DNA from: Promerops cafer | Taxonomy: Eukaryota; Chordata; Aves; Passeriformes; Nectariniidae | DNA: 64,000 bases | Assembly (NCBI GenBank): GCA_013398275.1 | Contig: VZSE01003113.1 | Span: forward strand, 1,016,830 to 1,080,829 | Reading direction: 5' to 3' | Shown here: piece by piece, positions 53,205 through 63,301 of the stretch | Numbering within the stretch: position 1 is the first letter of the stretch | Layout of the letters: the number at the start of each line of letters is the position of its first letter | Translations under genes and position numbers: made by a program | The notes under the pieces: generated by a model | What the model was told of the DNA's origin: nothing | What the model saw: only the letters and a program-made list of their open reading frames with translations | Database searches by the model: none

Positions 53205-54757
53205 GGGTGTGGGGAAGAACATAGTGACATAGAACAAGGAAAAGGCTGAGGTACTTAATGCCTTCTTTGCCTTAGTCTTTAACAGTAAGACCAATTGTGT
53301 GGGTACCCAGCCCCTGAGCTGGAAGACAGGCACAGATCAGAATGAAGGCCCATAATCCAGGAGGAAGTGGTGAGTGACTTGCTACACCACTTAGACACAC
53401 ACCAGTCTGCAGGGCCAGGGGGGATCCACCCAAGAGTCCCGAGGGAGCTGGCAGAAGTGCTCACAAAGCCCCTTTCCATCATTTGCCAGCAGCCCTGGTT
53501 AAATGGAGAGGTCCCAATTGACTGAAAGGCAGCAAATGTGACACCCATCTATAAGAGGGGTTGGAAGGAGGATCCAGGGAACTACAGACCTATCAGCCTG
53601 ACCTCAGATTGTAGGAAGGTCATGAAGCTGATTGTCCTGAGTGCCATCACATGGCAGTTATAGGACAACCCAGGGCATCAGGCCCAACCAGCATGGGTTT
53701 AGGAAAGGCAGATCCTGCTTGACCAACCTGATCTCCCTCTGGGGATCAGGGGATCCCTCTGGTGACAAGGGGACCTGCATACTGGATGAGGGAAAGACTG
53801 TGGATGTGTCTACCTGGACATGAGTAAAATCTTTGACATGATTTCCCACAGCATTCTCCTGGCTTGGATGGGTATTGTCTTTGCTGGGCAAAAAACTGTT
53901 GGGATGGCTTGGCCCAGCAAGTGCTGGTGAACGGAGTTACATCCACCTGGTCACCAGTCACCATGGTGTTCCCCAGGGCTTGGTACTGGGGCCAGTTCCG
54001 TTTAATATCTTTATCAATGATCTGGACAAGGGCATCAAGGGTCACAACAACCCCTGCAGTGCTACAGGCTGGGGAAAGAGTGGCTGGAAAACTGCCTGGC
54101 AGAAAATGACCCAGGGGTGCTGGTTGACCTCGGCTGAATGTGAGCCAGCAAGTGTCCAGGTGGCCAAGAAGGCCATTGGCATCCTGGCCTGTATCAGCAA
54201 CAGTGTGGTCAGCAGGACCAGGGCAGTGACCATCCCCTGGTACTCGGCACTGTTGAGGCTGCACCTCAAATTCTATATTCACTACTAGATTTCTCAAATC
54301 AGGAGGGACATTGAAGTGCTGGAGCAAGTCCAGAGAAGGTCAGCAAAGCTGGTGAAGGGTCTGGAGCACAAGTCTGATGAGGAGCAGCTGAGGGAGCTGG
54401 GGGAGTTTAGCCTGGAGATAAGGAGCTGAGGGAAAATCTTACTGCTCTCTACAACTACCTGAAAGTAGATTGTAGCCAGCTGGAGTCAGTCTGTTCTTCC
54501 AAGTATCAAGCTATAGGACAAGAGGAAATGGCCTTGGTTACACCTGGAGAGGCTTAGATGGGATTTTAGAAAAAATTTCCTCACTGGAAGGGTGGTCTCC
54601 AGCTCTGGAGCAGGCTGCCCAGTAAGGTGGTTGAGTCGTCATCCCTGAGGTATTTAAAAGATGTGTAGATGTGGCACTTAGGGACATGGTTTAGTGGTGG
54701 ACTTGGCAGTACTGTGTTAATGAGCCTCAGTTTTAAAGGCTCTCTTTGGTTTTCAGC
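53205..54757 (+). mobile_element. CR1 LINE remnant: ORF2 reverse-transcriptase part and 3' end
   Basis: The sequence follows avian CR1 ORF2 in order. KAEVLNAFF near 53242 is followed by a SLVGPGG-like link, a segment matching ANVTPI near 53536, and a GFRKGRSCLTNLISLW segment near 53695. Then come VPQGLVLGPV and FNIFINDLD (about 53970-54025), KKAIGILACISNSV near 54165, and the EVLEQVQRR-like and LSLEI-like tail. The 3' UTR ends in a degraded CTTAAAGGTCTCTTCC-type terminus near 54757. The copy is 5' truncated and dead: TGA replaces a conserved tryptophan codon near 53521, there are other stops and frameshifts, and sequence is missing immediately after FINDLD, where the catalytic FADD box should lie. 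Open frames at 53641-54327 on both strands are fragments of this element. Confidence 0.95.
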
Positions 54758-55425
54758 TAAAGGGAAGTCATGGTATATGAGCATAGTGGAGGTATTTATT
54801 AATTTTCTCTCGTATGCTTTGGTGATACTAGCATGAAGACAGGAAATTCCAAATTAGAAATATTACAAGACATAGCTCTGAGACACAGATCTGCAGGCAC
54901 ATCCCACTTGTTCATGAAGAACATATTTGTAAATAGTGTCAATAGGAGGTACTTAACAGATATTGAAGTACTTTTTCAAATAAAAACAAATGTGATGAGG
55001 AGCTGAAATTTAAGAATGCAGTATATATGACACAGAGAAGCAAAGGCAGGATCACCAGATTCATCAATTGCTCACCTAATGTCTGTCTTGGTTTACTCAA
55101 AAGAGAGAAGAGATGCTTTTTCATTTTACAATAAAAATCAAGAGATGGGTCTGTACAGACCTGATTAGATCTTGTTAGGACAAAATCAAATCTGACAATG
55201 CCCTCATGACCTTGTCAGGTTAGTCTTAGAGCTGCTACATCTGTGAGACTGCCTCAAATAAACTCCTGAGTGCCAGTGTTCTTCCTGAAGCATTGAAAAT
55301 TCTCTGTCTTCATCATCTTCCTCAGATGCTGCCCAGCTCATCAAGGTCAATCAAGGGTGAAGGACAAATGAGGTAATGAGGCACAGTGTTAAATGATGGA
55401 CAAGGGAATCCTGAAACCACAGATC
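54758..55425. other. MPP7: Intronic DNA, unassigned, leading into a poly-A tract
   Basis: No gene or repeat family recognised. An AATAAA occurs at about 55256, roughly 170 bases before the poly-A tract, which is too far for an ordinary cleavage signal. Whether this segment is the body of an old retrocopy ending in the A tract could not be shown, and no flanking direct repeat was found. Confidence 0.4.
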
Positions 55426-55474
55426 AAAAAAAAAAAAAAAAAAAAANNNAAAAAAAAAAAAAAAAAAAAAAAAA
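55426..55474 (+). repeat. Long poly-A tract interrupted by NNN
   Basis: Twenty-one A, three undetermined bases (55447-55449), then twenty-five A. The Ns mark an assembly or base-calling break inside a homopolymer, so the true length is unknown. It yields a spurious minus-strand frame containing a poly-Phe run. Confidence 0.95.
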
Positions 55475-56249
55475 TCCAGCAAGAATAGGCTTTTGCCATA
55501 CAACTTACTGCAGTGTTCACAGGCCTTTTTTTCTGTCTTGAAATTTCTGGCTAGACAATAAAAACTAGTTATTTGACTGGAATAACTAATGATCCATATG
55601 ACTGGAATTTTTAGCAAGCCTCATTTTTCTCCCTAACAAAATCTATACGTAATTTGATTTTGCCAGTTGACAAAAGTTGCCTTCTTTCCCCCAAAGGTTC
55701 CTTTCTTTCATTTACAGCATGCCATGCTTCTTTTTATTTGCTTTAGTTTTATAATTCTTAATAATCACATGGTATTTGCTATCACTGTTAACTGGGCACT
55801 TCATCGTTACACCTCTGTCACACATAACCAAGCTCTTCATAACCAAGTTCTGGCTGAATGAAATTTCAAGCAGCATTTGCTGGGTGTCTCATTTGGAGCT
55901 GTGGCCTCTCCAAGCACCGCTGCTGATTTGCACTGATCATACCTGATTTAAAATAATGTGACTTTGTACATCTGTTGATAGCACATCATTGTACAATTTT
56001 TTCAAAACATAACCTGACAAGAAAAATGCCCTTAAATGTGATCTATTATCACATTTTTAAACTTAGAAAATTACTATAATTGTGCATACAGTTCTGAAAA
56101 TTTATTTCTGAAAATGCAATGCGATTAGAAATTTCTGGAGGAGTTCTGTTTTGAATATAGGTCATTCTGATTGCTAGGTAAAGGACACTTTTGAAGTGTC
56201 ATCCAGCACATCCTGGACTCTTAGCAACCTTATCTTTAAGGGCTGAGCA

Positions 56250-56468
56250 ATGCTAGTGTAGATTTAGATTGAACATAAGGAAGAAATTTTTTATAATGGG
56301 GCTGGTAACACACTGAAACAGAGAAGTCGCAGATGCCCCTCCTTGTAAGTGTTCAGTGTCAGGTTGAATAAGACTCTGAGCAGCTTTATTTAGTGAAAGG
56401 TACCTCTTCCCATGGAAAAGGGTGTAGACTCAATAATCTTTAAAGGTCAAACCATTCTATGATTCTGC
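56250..56468 (+). mobile_element. CR1 LINE, diverged 3' end
   Basis: Begins with TTTAGATTGAACATAAGGAAGAAATT, a form of the CR1 'TTAGATTGGATATTAGGAAAAATTTC' block, and ends in CAAACCATTCTATGATTCT, the characteristic CR1 terminus with its ATTCTATG octamer. It is an old, diverged subfamily copy in sense orientation to MPP7, with no coding potential. Confidence 0.88.
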
Positions 56469-56565
56469 ACTTTGAGTTTGGTTTGCATTCTTTTAACACA
56501 GCTGCAGAAATTTTGGTAACCTCAGAGCACTTGGTCCTGGTACGCATGTTTAATTGTTGTCTCTT

Positions 56566-56607
56566 ACTTATGGCACATAAAAAGGTACACTTATGGCACA
56601 TAAAAAG
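56566..56607 (+). repeat. Tandem duplication, 23-bp period
   Basis: ACTTATGGCACATAAAAAG occurs at 56566-56584 and again at 56589-56607. It is identical between copies, suggesting a recent slippage or fill-in duplication. Confidence 0.9.
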
Positions 56608-56854
56608 AATGTTGGAGGTTTCTTTTGTTCATGTGTTTTGCTGTAGCACAGAATTGAACTAGCATTTTTTACAACTTCAGGACTGTGGAAACAGGCTTAT
56701 TTTCCTGTGATACCTCTGATGTTCCCTGCAGTGTTAACATGAATGAGCTTAATTTTCAATGGATATAATGTTTTAAGATGACAGAAATCAACAAAATCCC
56801 ATCAAGTTCAGTCTTAGGCCTCATTTTTGAAACTGTGTTGAAATCTCCAGTTAT

Positions 56855-56905
56855 AACCCTTGTCCACTCCTCGAAAAGTCAACCCTTGTCAACTCCTCAA
56901 ACACC
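56855..56905 (+). repeat. Tandem duplication, 26-bp period
   Basis: AACCCTTGTCCACTCCTCGA at 56855 is followed by AACCCTTGTCAACTCCTCAA at 56881, with two mismatches in the shared 20 bases. Confidence 0.85.
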
Positions 56906-57004
56906 CTTTAGCAGCAGATGAGGTAAGGCTCCAGCTAAGGAGCTTGAGTTTCTGTGCAAGAATTTAGATGCCCTGTTGGTTATTTCCTTGTTCTAGGTGG
57001 TTAC

Positions 57005-57330
57005 AAGGGGAAGAAATAAGTGCTGCAGAAGGAGTCACCACCACCAGCTGACCAATGCCCATACAGTCTCCAAATAATAGCTGCTTTGGAAAAATGGTCA
57101 GCTGTCCCAGCTGTGTCCCCTCCCAGACTCTTGGGCACCCCTAGCCTACTCCCTGCAGGGCACAGAGCAAGTTCAGAGATGGCCTTGATACTGCACAAGC
57201 ACTGTCCAACAATAGCTAAAGCCTTGCTCTGTTATCAGTACGGTTTTAGTCAAAGATCTACAACACAGCACTATACAGGCTGCTGTGAAGAAAATGAGCT
57301 CTGTCCCAGCCAAGCCCATTGCAGCAGTTT
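57005..57330 (+). mobile_element. Probable dispersed avian retroelement fragment (ERV-like)
   Basis: A GC-richer, high-complexity segment. The order GTCACCACCACCAGCTGACC, then GCCCATACAGTCTCC, then CCAGACTCTTGGGCACCCC, then GAAGAAAATGAGCTCTGTCC resembles a dispersed repeat I associate with endogenous retrovirus sequence in bird genomes. Boundaries are uncertain, and terminal repeats and a target duplication were not found. The open frame (57020-57346) has no retroviral motif. The family is recalled from general familiarity, so the call is tentative. Confidence 0.4.
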
Positions 57331-58356
57331 ACACCAGACAGTCTGAAGGTTTTCCGGTTTATTAATAATTTCATGCTATACTGATAAAGAAAATTTTAAT
57401 TCTTTATTATAGTGCAAGTTTTTAGTTCTTTCATTAGGGTTATTTAAGATGTTCTGAATTTCTTCTAACTTTCAGCTGTTCAGGCAGAAATATTTCCATG
57501 CCATTAGCCTGCATTTGAATTGTTAGGAAATTCATGATTCTGCTTTTTAGAAAAAAGGTTTAAAGGAGAATTGCTCATCTATTGTGCTAAAACTTTTTGC
57601 TGTGGCAAATCGGGCTAGAATTGAGATCTCTGAATATCTGTTTTTAAGCCTTCAGAGGCCTGCTTTGATTCTTGTAACATTATCTCAGAGGCCTTTCTGC
57701 AATCACTTATTTTATATTTGAGGCAATTTAATGTTACTATGGGGATTGAAATGCTTGTTGCAAACTTTGAATAGTTAGCTGTAGTTTATTAATTTCTATT
57801 TCTTTTCTGTTTTCTAAAATACATAATGCTAATTTCTTAGCAGTATTCTGTCTGTAACTGTAATTGAGTTGGAATGACTAGAATGTGATTTAAAGGCTGT
57901 ATGTGTTCTAGGTTTTCCTACACCTTGTGTTCATCATGCCATAGTACTGTAGACTTGTTCATGTATTTAAGTTCCTTAGTGTACCAAAGCTGCAATGACA
58001 AGGACTATAGGAAGGTTTGGGAGCAAACGAATAGTTTTGCATTCAGTCTGTATTTTTGTCCTGTGTAAATAGGCTTACAGACCACCACTGAGTGATGAAG
58101 ATAAATCATTTATCTTTTTCTTTTACTTCCATGTGATACAGTACAGTTCTGGAAGGAGAAAGGAAGGGAATTAAATAATCTCTGAATTAAAATTCTACAT
58201 CAAGCAAAATATGCATTCTCTTTCAGCAGAGATGATGGTATGTAATTATAATTTCTGAATGGTTTGAATAGTTATTTTCATTTGTTTCATTGTAGCCCAT
58301 CATTTCTTTTTTTCATTCTTGCTTATTTATTTTACCTTGACTCAAAGTTGTTGGTA

Positions 58357-58831
58357 AATTTGTTAGTGTTCAGAAACACATAATCACAGGCGAATTATAT
58401 GCAGGTGCTTTTATTGAAGAGCTCTGGGAGCCGCGGTACAAACCCAAATCTGACTCCGACATTGATTCGAGATGCATACATATTTATACTATGACATCAT
58501 ATAACTACTTATTGGTTTATTGTATAAGCATAATTGCATCTTAAATATCATTCCCATGATCTTTATCAGGTACTCTGAACATCATTTCTCATGATTCTTT
58601 TACTGTGAAACAAAAATCACTGTTACAACTAAACAATAATCATATTTAACAAGAATCATGTCTTTTATCAATATGCTTAACAATTATATAATTTATCAAT
58701 ATGCAGGTGCAGTTTTGTATGATCTATTAAGAACAAAGCACAGCATTCCTTTCCCATGGCCTACCAGGCTCAACGTTCCTTTCCTACCTTCCCATGATTT
58801 TAGAAACATTTTAACCCCATGTTAACAAATT
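58357..58831 (-). mobile_element. Solo LTR with 4-bp target duplication (ERV1-like)
   Basis: The LTR spans 58361-58827 (467 bp) and is bounded by perfect TGTTA..TAACA inverted ends. It is flanked by the direct repeat AATT (58357-58360 and 58828-58831). Minus-strand signals are in a sensible order: a TATAAATA box at 58481-58488, then AATAAA at 58410-58415 about 70 bases downstream, then a short U5. A 4-bp duplication is typical of gammaretrovirus-related ERV1 elements, though AATT in AT-rich DNA could arise by chance. No internal retroviral sequence flanks it. It lies antisense to MPP7. Confidence 0.8.
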
Positions 58832-61374
58832 TAGACAGTGAACTCAAGAGTCTAAATCCCAGAGTTAAGGTCATGCTATTATTGAAAATCCTAATTCTCA
58901 TCTTGAAATCTCACTGTGTAGATGTTGGAACTATTCACAAATGTGTCTTTTACGGGCATGAGTGTCTTGGTATGATTTCTCTTGCTTCACGTATTTCAGA
59001 TGCAGAACACAAATTGCAGATTAAGACAAAACGAGCACTTACTCCTCCCTCAACAGTTTTTCTTTTGCTTTTTCTTAATCTGCTACGTGACTTCTTCATG
59101 TATAGATGCTCCTCTTTGTAGTAGCACCACTTTGTAGTAGTGCCACTAGTGGAATTAAATAATTTTTTGCAAATGTACGTGAACCTGAAACTTTGGTGGA
59201 CAGTGAACAGCTTCTCTGTGTACAACAGTCTTCCATTATGCATCCATGTAAGTGACTAAGCCAATAAATACAGCAGCTGCATGGCTTTTGTCAGTGCTTT
59301 GATTTCAGACACTCTTGCTGTTGATATATGATTAAAAATACAATGAAGAGAGCAATTAGAGGAGACGTTCTGCCAGCTGCTATGGACTTTCAACAATATA
59401 CTCAATGCCTGTCTTTTAGACACATTTTGATGCTTTGTGTTTGTGTTTATATTGACATTCTAGTTCAGATCACTAGTGCATTTTTTAAAGCAATTTCCCA
59501 TCTTCTCAACTTCTGCTGCTTTGGTTTTACATCAGCAGTCCAGTACATGAAATAGGTTCCTTTCTGCTGAAATTAAACAAGCAGATTAGCTGCTAATGGG
59601 TATTCAGCAGGCAAGACTAGGATAGTCCAGAGGAAAACCCCAGAAATGTATATGATGTGGTGCTAAAATTAATTTTGCAGGTATGGTATCTTTATGCTGA
59701 GTGATACCTCATAAAATAAAATCCAAGTAAGGGAATGTTTATATAACTCATAAGAGGGTATGAGCTTCTGATGTTTCTCAAAAGGAGGAGCACTCTGGTC
59801 CAGAATTGCTGTCTGCCCCAGAATGATGGTCAGTGCAAATACTCACATACTCACAAGATCCTCTTCAGCACCTCCTGTCAGGAAGGTGTCATTACCATAA
59901 AAAAAGCTCTTATCCAGAGGTGTTGGCATGCCTGAGTAGCCGGTGACACCCCTGTGTGGTCAGCAGAACATTTACACACAAGGTGTGTGACAGTTCTTGT
60001 CTTTTATGTGTTGGTATGGCTCATTGATGGCCAGTGGTTTTTGGGTTACAAGTGTTGCTTATTGTACTCTTACATACACTTACTCTTTTCCTATGCCAAC
60101 TGTTCTGTCAAAAAGACAGTTTGTCTTCTGTTAACTCTTTGGCACCTTTGGTACATGCTTATCCCACCTCCCTGTTTTATTTTCAGTCATATGATATTAG
60201 AACTGTACATGGAAATTAAGAAATCTAAAAAGAGAAATAAAGCTTATTTTGTAGGAGTCTTTGCTTAAGATTTTCGTTTTTCTGACTTAGAAAGCTTCTC
60301 TTGGGTTTTGAAATAGTCCAGGCTGAGGACACTACTCTGCTTTATTAAAGAAAGCTTCATTCAGTCTCTCTGGGAAAATCCAGAAACAATTTTTCTTGCT
60401 TACCAAGTGTGCCAAAAATTGTATTAATTTGCAAATGACTATTTTTCCCTCTTGGGGCATAGCTTCAGAGTAGATTGTCAGTTTTTGCAGAATCTCATAG
60501 GTCTTCTTACTCTACAGTGAAAAGAATAGGTAGTCATAAAAAAAAAATTTAAAAATGCCCCACAACTTAGTCATCTGTTCAGCAGAACAGCTTTTTATGT
60601 TTTATTTACAATATATAATTCTTGCTTTAACAGACTTGGTCTCATCTGTGAAGAGATTTTCAGCATTGAGGCTTTACATGTAAATGTCAGAAGAACTTAA
60701 AACAGATGTACTATATTTCCTATTTTTAAGCATGATACAGTCCTATATTTCCATACGTTGTATAATTTTCTAGTAGAGAGAAGGCAATGGTATTAAAGTT
60801 ACTGAACATCCAGTGTTGCAATGTAAGCTAAAGTTGCCTTTTGTATGAAATAGAATTCTTTAGATTGAAGCTCAAACAAATGGCTGCAAATAATGATACA
60901 TCTTATCTTGAGTAGGTGAATGCTCTTGCTTCTACTTTTGAATCCATTCTGATACTTTTCTCAAAGTGTTCCAGGGTGGTTGTAACTTCTGTTAGAGTTG
61001 AATTTCATAGAGTGATGTTTGTAAAAGGGCGAAGTATTTGCACCACCTTGTCCTGTTTTGCTTTTTTTGCACCTGTTTTGCTTTTCATTTCTGTTTGGCT
61101 ACTTGACATTATTCATTTTCATCAATGTAGTCTCTTAATCTAGGTATTCAAATTTCAAATTCTACTTGTATAAGAATTGAAATTTGGAAATACAGTGCTT
61201 GGCGTGCATGTATTAGCATGATGTAAAAATTTCATATTTGGGAAAATAATTAACTGAAAGACAGCATGTGGAGAGGTTTCCAAAGCGTATGGCTGCATGC
61301 ACAGTAGTTTCTCTAAAGGCGTTTGTCATAAATGCAGTCATTCATCACCCTGAAGTCTGGCACATTCAAAGGCC

Positions 61375-61600
61375 ACCAGGTGAGCTCTGTCATTTTTGAA
61401 AGGCAATAGAGATGACCTAGTTCCCAGTGAGTAGGAAAAGGCAAGTGCTGTGCTCATCTTCAACAGAGGCCTAAAAATACAACATGAAGAACCAGAGTCC
61501 AGTCAGCAGTGCTGTGATCTGTGGGGGAAATTACGGAACAAATAATCTTGGAATACATTTTTAGACGCAAGGAGAGAAGGAGTTGCCTGAAAATGCATTT
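61375..61600 (+). mobile_element. Ancient CR1 ORF2 fragment
   Basis: The blocks GTTCCCAGTGAGTAGGAAAA, GTGCTGTGCTCATCTTCAA and GGAACAAATAATCTTGGAATAC match, in order, the CR1 reverse-transcriptase region 'WKKGKCCAHLQ ... EQIILE'. The reading frame is broken by many substitutions and small gaps. It is older than the copy at 53.2 kb and of a different subfamily, in sense orientation to MPP7. Confidence 0.6.
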
Positions 61601-62913
61601 TTGCCTCACTGAAATTTTTGCTTTATCAGTGGAGTTGCACTAAATCTCCCATCTTACTGCATTCAGGAATATATTATACAAAAGGTATACGCATGATGGA
61701 TGCATGATGGATGCACTGATCCAGAAGTTAGACGTGTGAGGTAACTGTTTTTATGATGCATGGGATAATTTTATGCTAATATGAAAGGCAATCCTTGTAT
61801 TGCACATTGATTACATCTTGGTGCACAGACCACTGGTTTTTATTTAAACTACAAAGATGTGAAAGATGTTGTCGTCTAATGATTTGGTTTTAAAAATAGA
61901 TTAAACTAAGAAGTCAAACTACTGTCAAATAAAATCAGATATTTGGGGGAAAAACCCCACTCTGTATTGCATCTCGAATGTGGTGAACTGTATTGAAGTT
62001 GCAGTGTCTGTTACCATCGACCGTGAAATGTTTATCCCTAGAGCCACTCATTGTGCTAGTACAGTAAATTAATAAAATTTTCCACCTGATGTAGGAAAAG
62101 CCAATATCTAGAACTGTCTAGTAGCAGTTAAATTTTCCTGCTTACTTGTTCAGCTTCTGTTTTTTTTTGTTAGGCAGTTACTCTCTACAACTCCTCCCTA
62201 ATCAAATAAAACCTTAATGATTCTCCTTACATGCTTAACTGGAATCCAGTATCCACTCTTAGGAAAATAAAAATTTGTTTCCAGTAATTTCTGCAATTTC
62301 TGGCTATAGACAGAGCCAATACCAAGTTCAGGTTACACTGTGCCACCTCTTGAAAACCTATTTTTTGTTGCATGAATTTGCAATTGTGTAACATTTCTCT
62401 CAGAGATGGGTTAAGCAAGGCTGTCTCCAGGTTCTTTTTGTTTAGTTGACTTCTTCCTTTTTTCTTTTATTAATTTCAGTGGTAAAGATATGTACAGGTT
62501 GCCCAGGATAAAAGCAGCTGAATCAGCAGTGGCACTTCTATTTTCTTTGAGAAACTAGGGGGTAGTATAGACAACTGCTTCTGACCTCAGAGCTGACAGA
62601 AGCTCAATCTGGATAAAATCAAGATGCTGTCAAAGCAATCAAAAAATGATGGTTTTGAGACTTTTTGATTTACTATGCCTTTTAGTTAGTCAAGTTAACA
62701 GTCCAGCTAAATCACTAATTTCTGCCAAACTCAGGGAGCTGCAGCTCCCTGTTTTGTTTAGTTTCTCTGCTTTGTGAACTAGGAATATGAAGTTGTCTGG
62801 TCACTTACAGTTTTGTGAAATCCAGTATGAATTACTCTAAGTAATTACTGAGTAAACAATGTCTACATAAGTGATGTAAAATTCAGATTCATGTTCTTGT
62901 TATAGATGACTAA

Positions 62914-63301
62914 TGTGATAGTTGGCTCTCACAATTAAGGGGTAAATATTATGTATATTTTAGGAGAAGTTTTGTAGATGATAATTATATCTCCCCTCAC
63001 CCATAAATTGTTATTACGGGATGCTCTTAGTAACAGGGACATTTGAGAGGGCCAGCTTGTTACTTTGGCAACTCCAGACCTCCAATCAAGATGTAAGAAA
63101 GTGATCTCCACCACTGAGCAGCGAAAGAAGAGTTGAGTGACAAGACCTGGGGAGGGACTAAAGATCTAAAAAGACAGAACATCCATTTTGTAGCCGAGCA
63201 CATGGCTTGCATGGAGGCTCCCAGCACTGAACTTTTCCCTTATTCAGTCCTTTGTTGTAATAAACCTTTAAAATTTTAAAAGGTGAGTGTCGTTTCTCAC
63301 A
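62914..63301 (+). mobile_element. LTR of an endogenous retrovirus, no target duplication seen
   Basis: Starts TGTGATAG and ends TTTCTCACA, giving TGTGA..TCACA inverted ends over 388 bp. An AATAAA lies at 63259-63264, followed by a short AT-rich R/U5 ending TGAGTGTCGTTTCTCACA, an arrangement typical of gammaretrovirus-like LTRs. Flanks (CTAA before, TTCT after) do not match, so this may be one LTR of a rearranged or truncated provirus. A TGG begins 3 bases past the end (63306), where a primer-binding site would start, but the following bases match no tRNA I can name. It lies in sense orientation to MPP7, so it could supply a polyadenylation signal or promoter. Confidence 0.75.

Noticed and set aside
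53746..54327. 193-codon minus-strand open frame
   Set aside because: It is the antisense shadow of the CR1 ORF2 remnant, whose + strand frames carry the recognisable reverse-transcriptase motifs.
55351..55617. Minus-strand frame with a poly-Phe run
   Set aside because: An artefact of translating the poly-A tract and its Ns.
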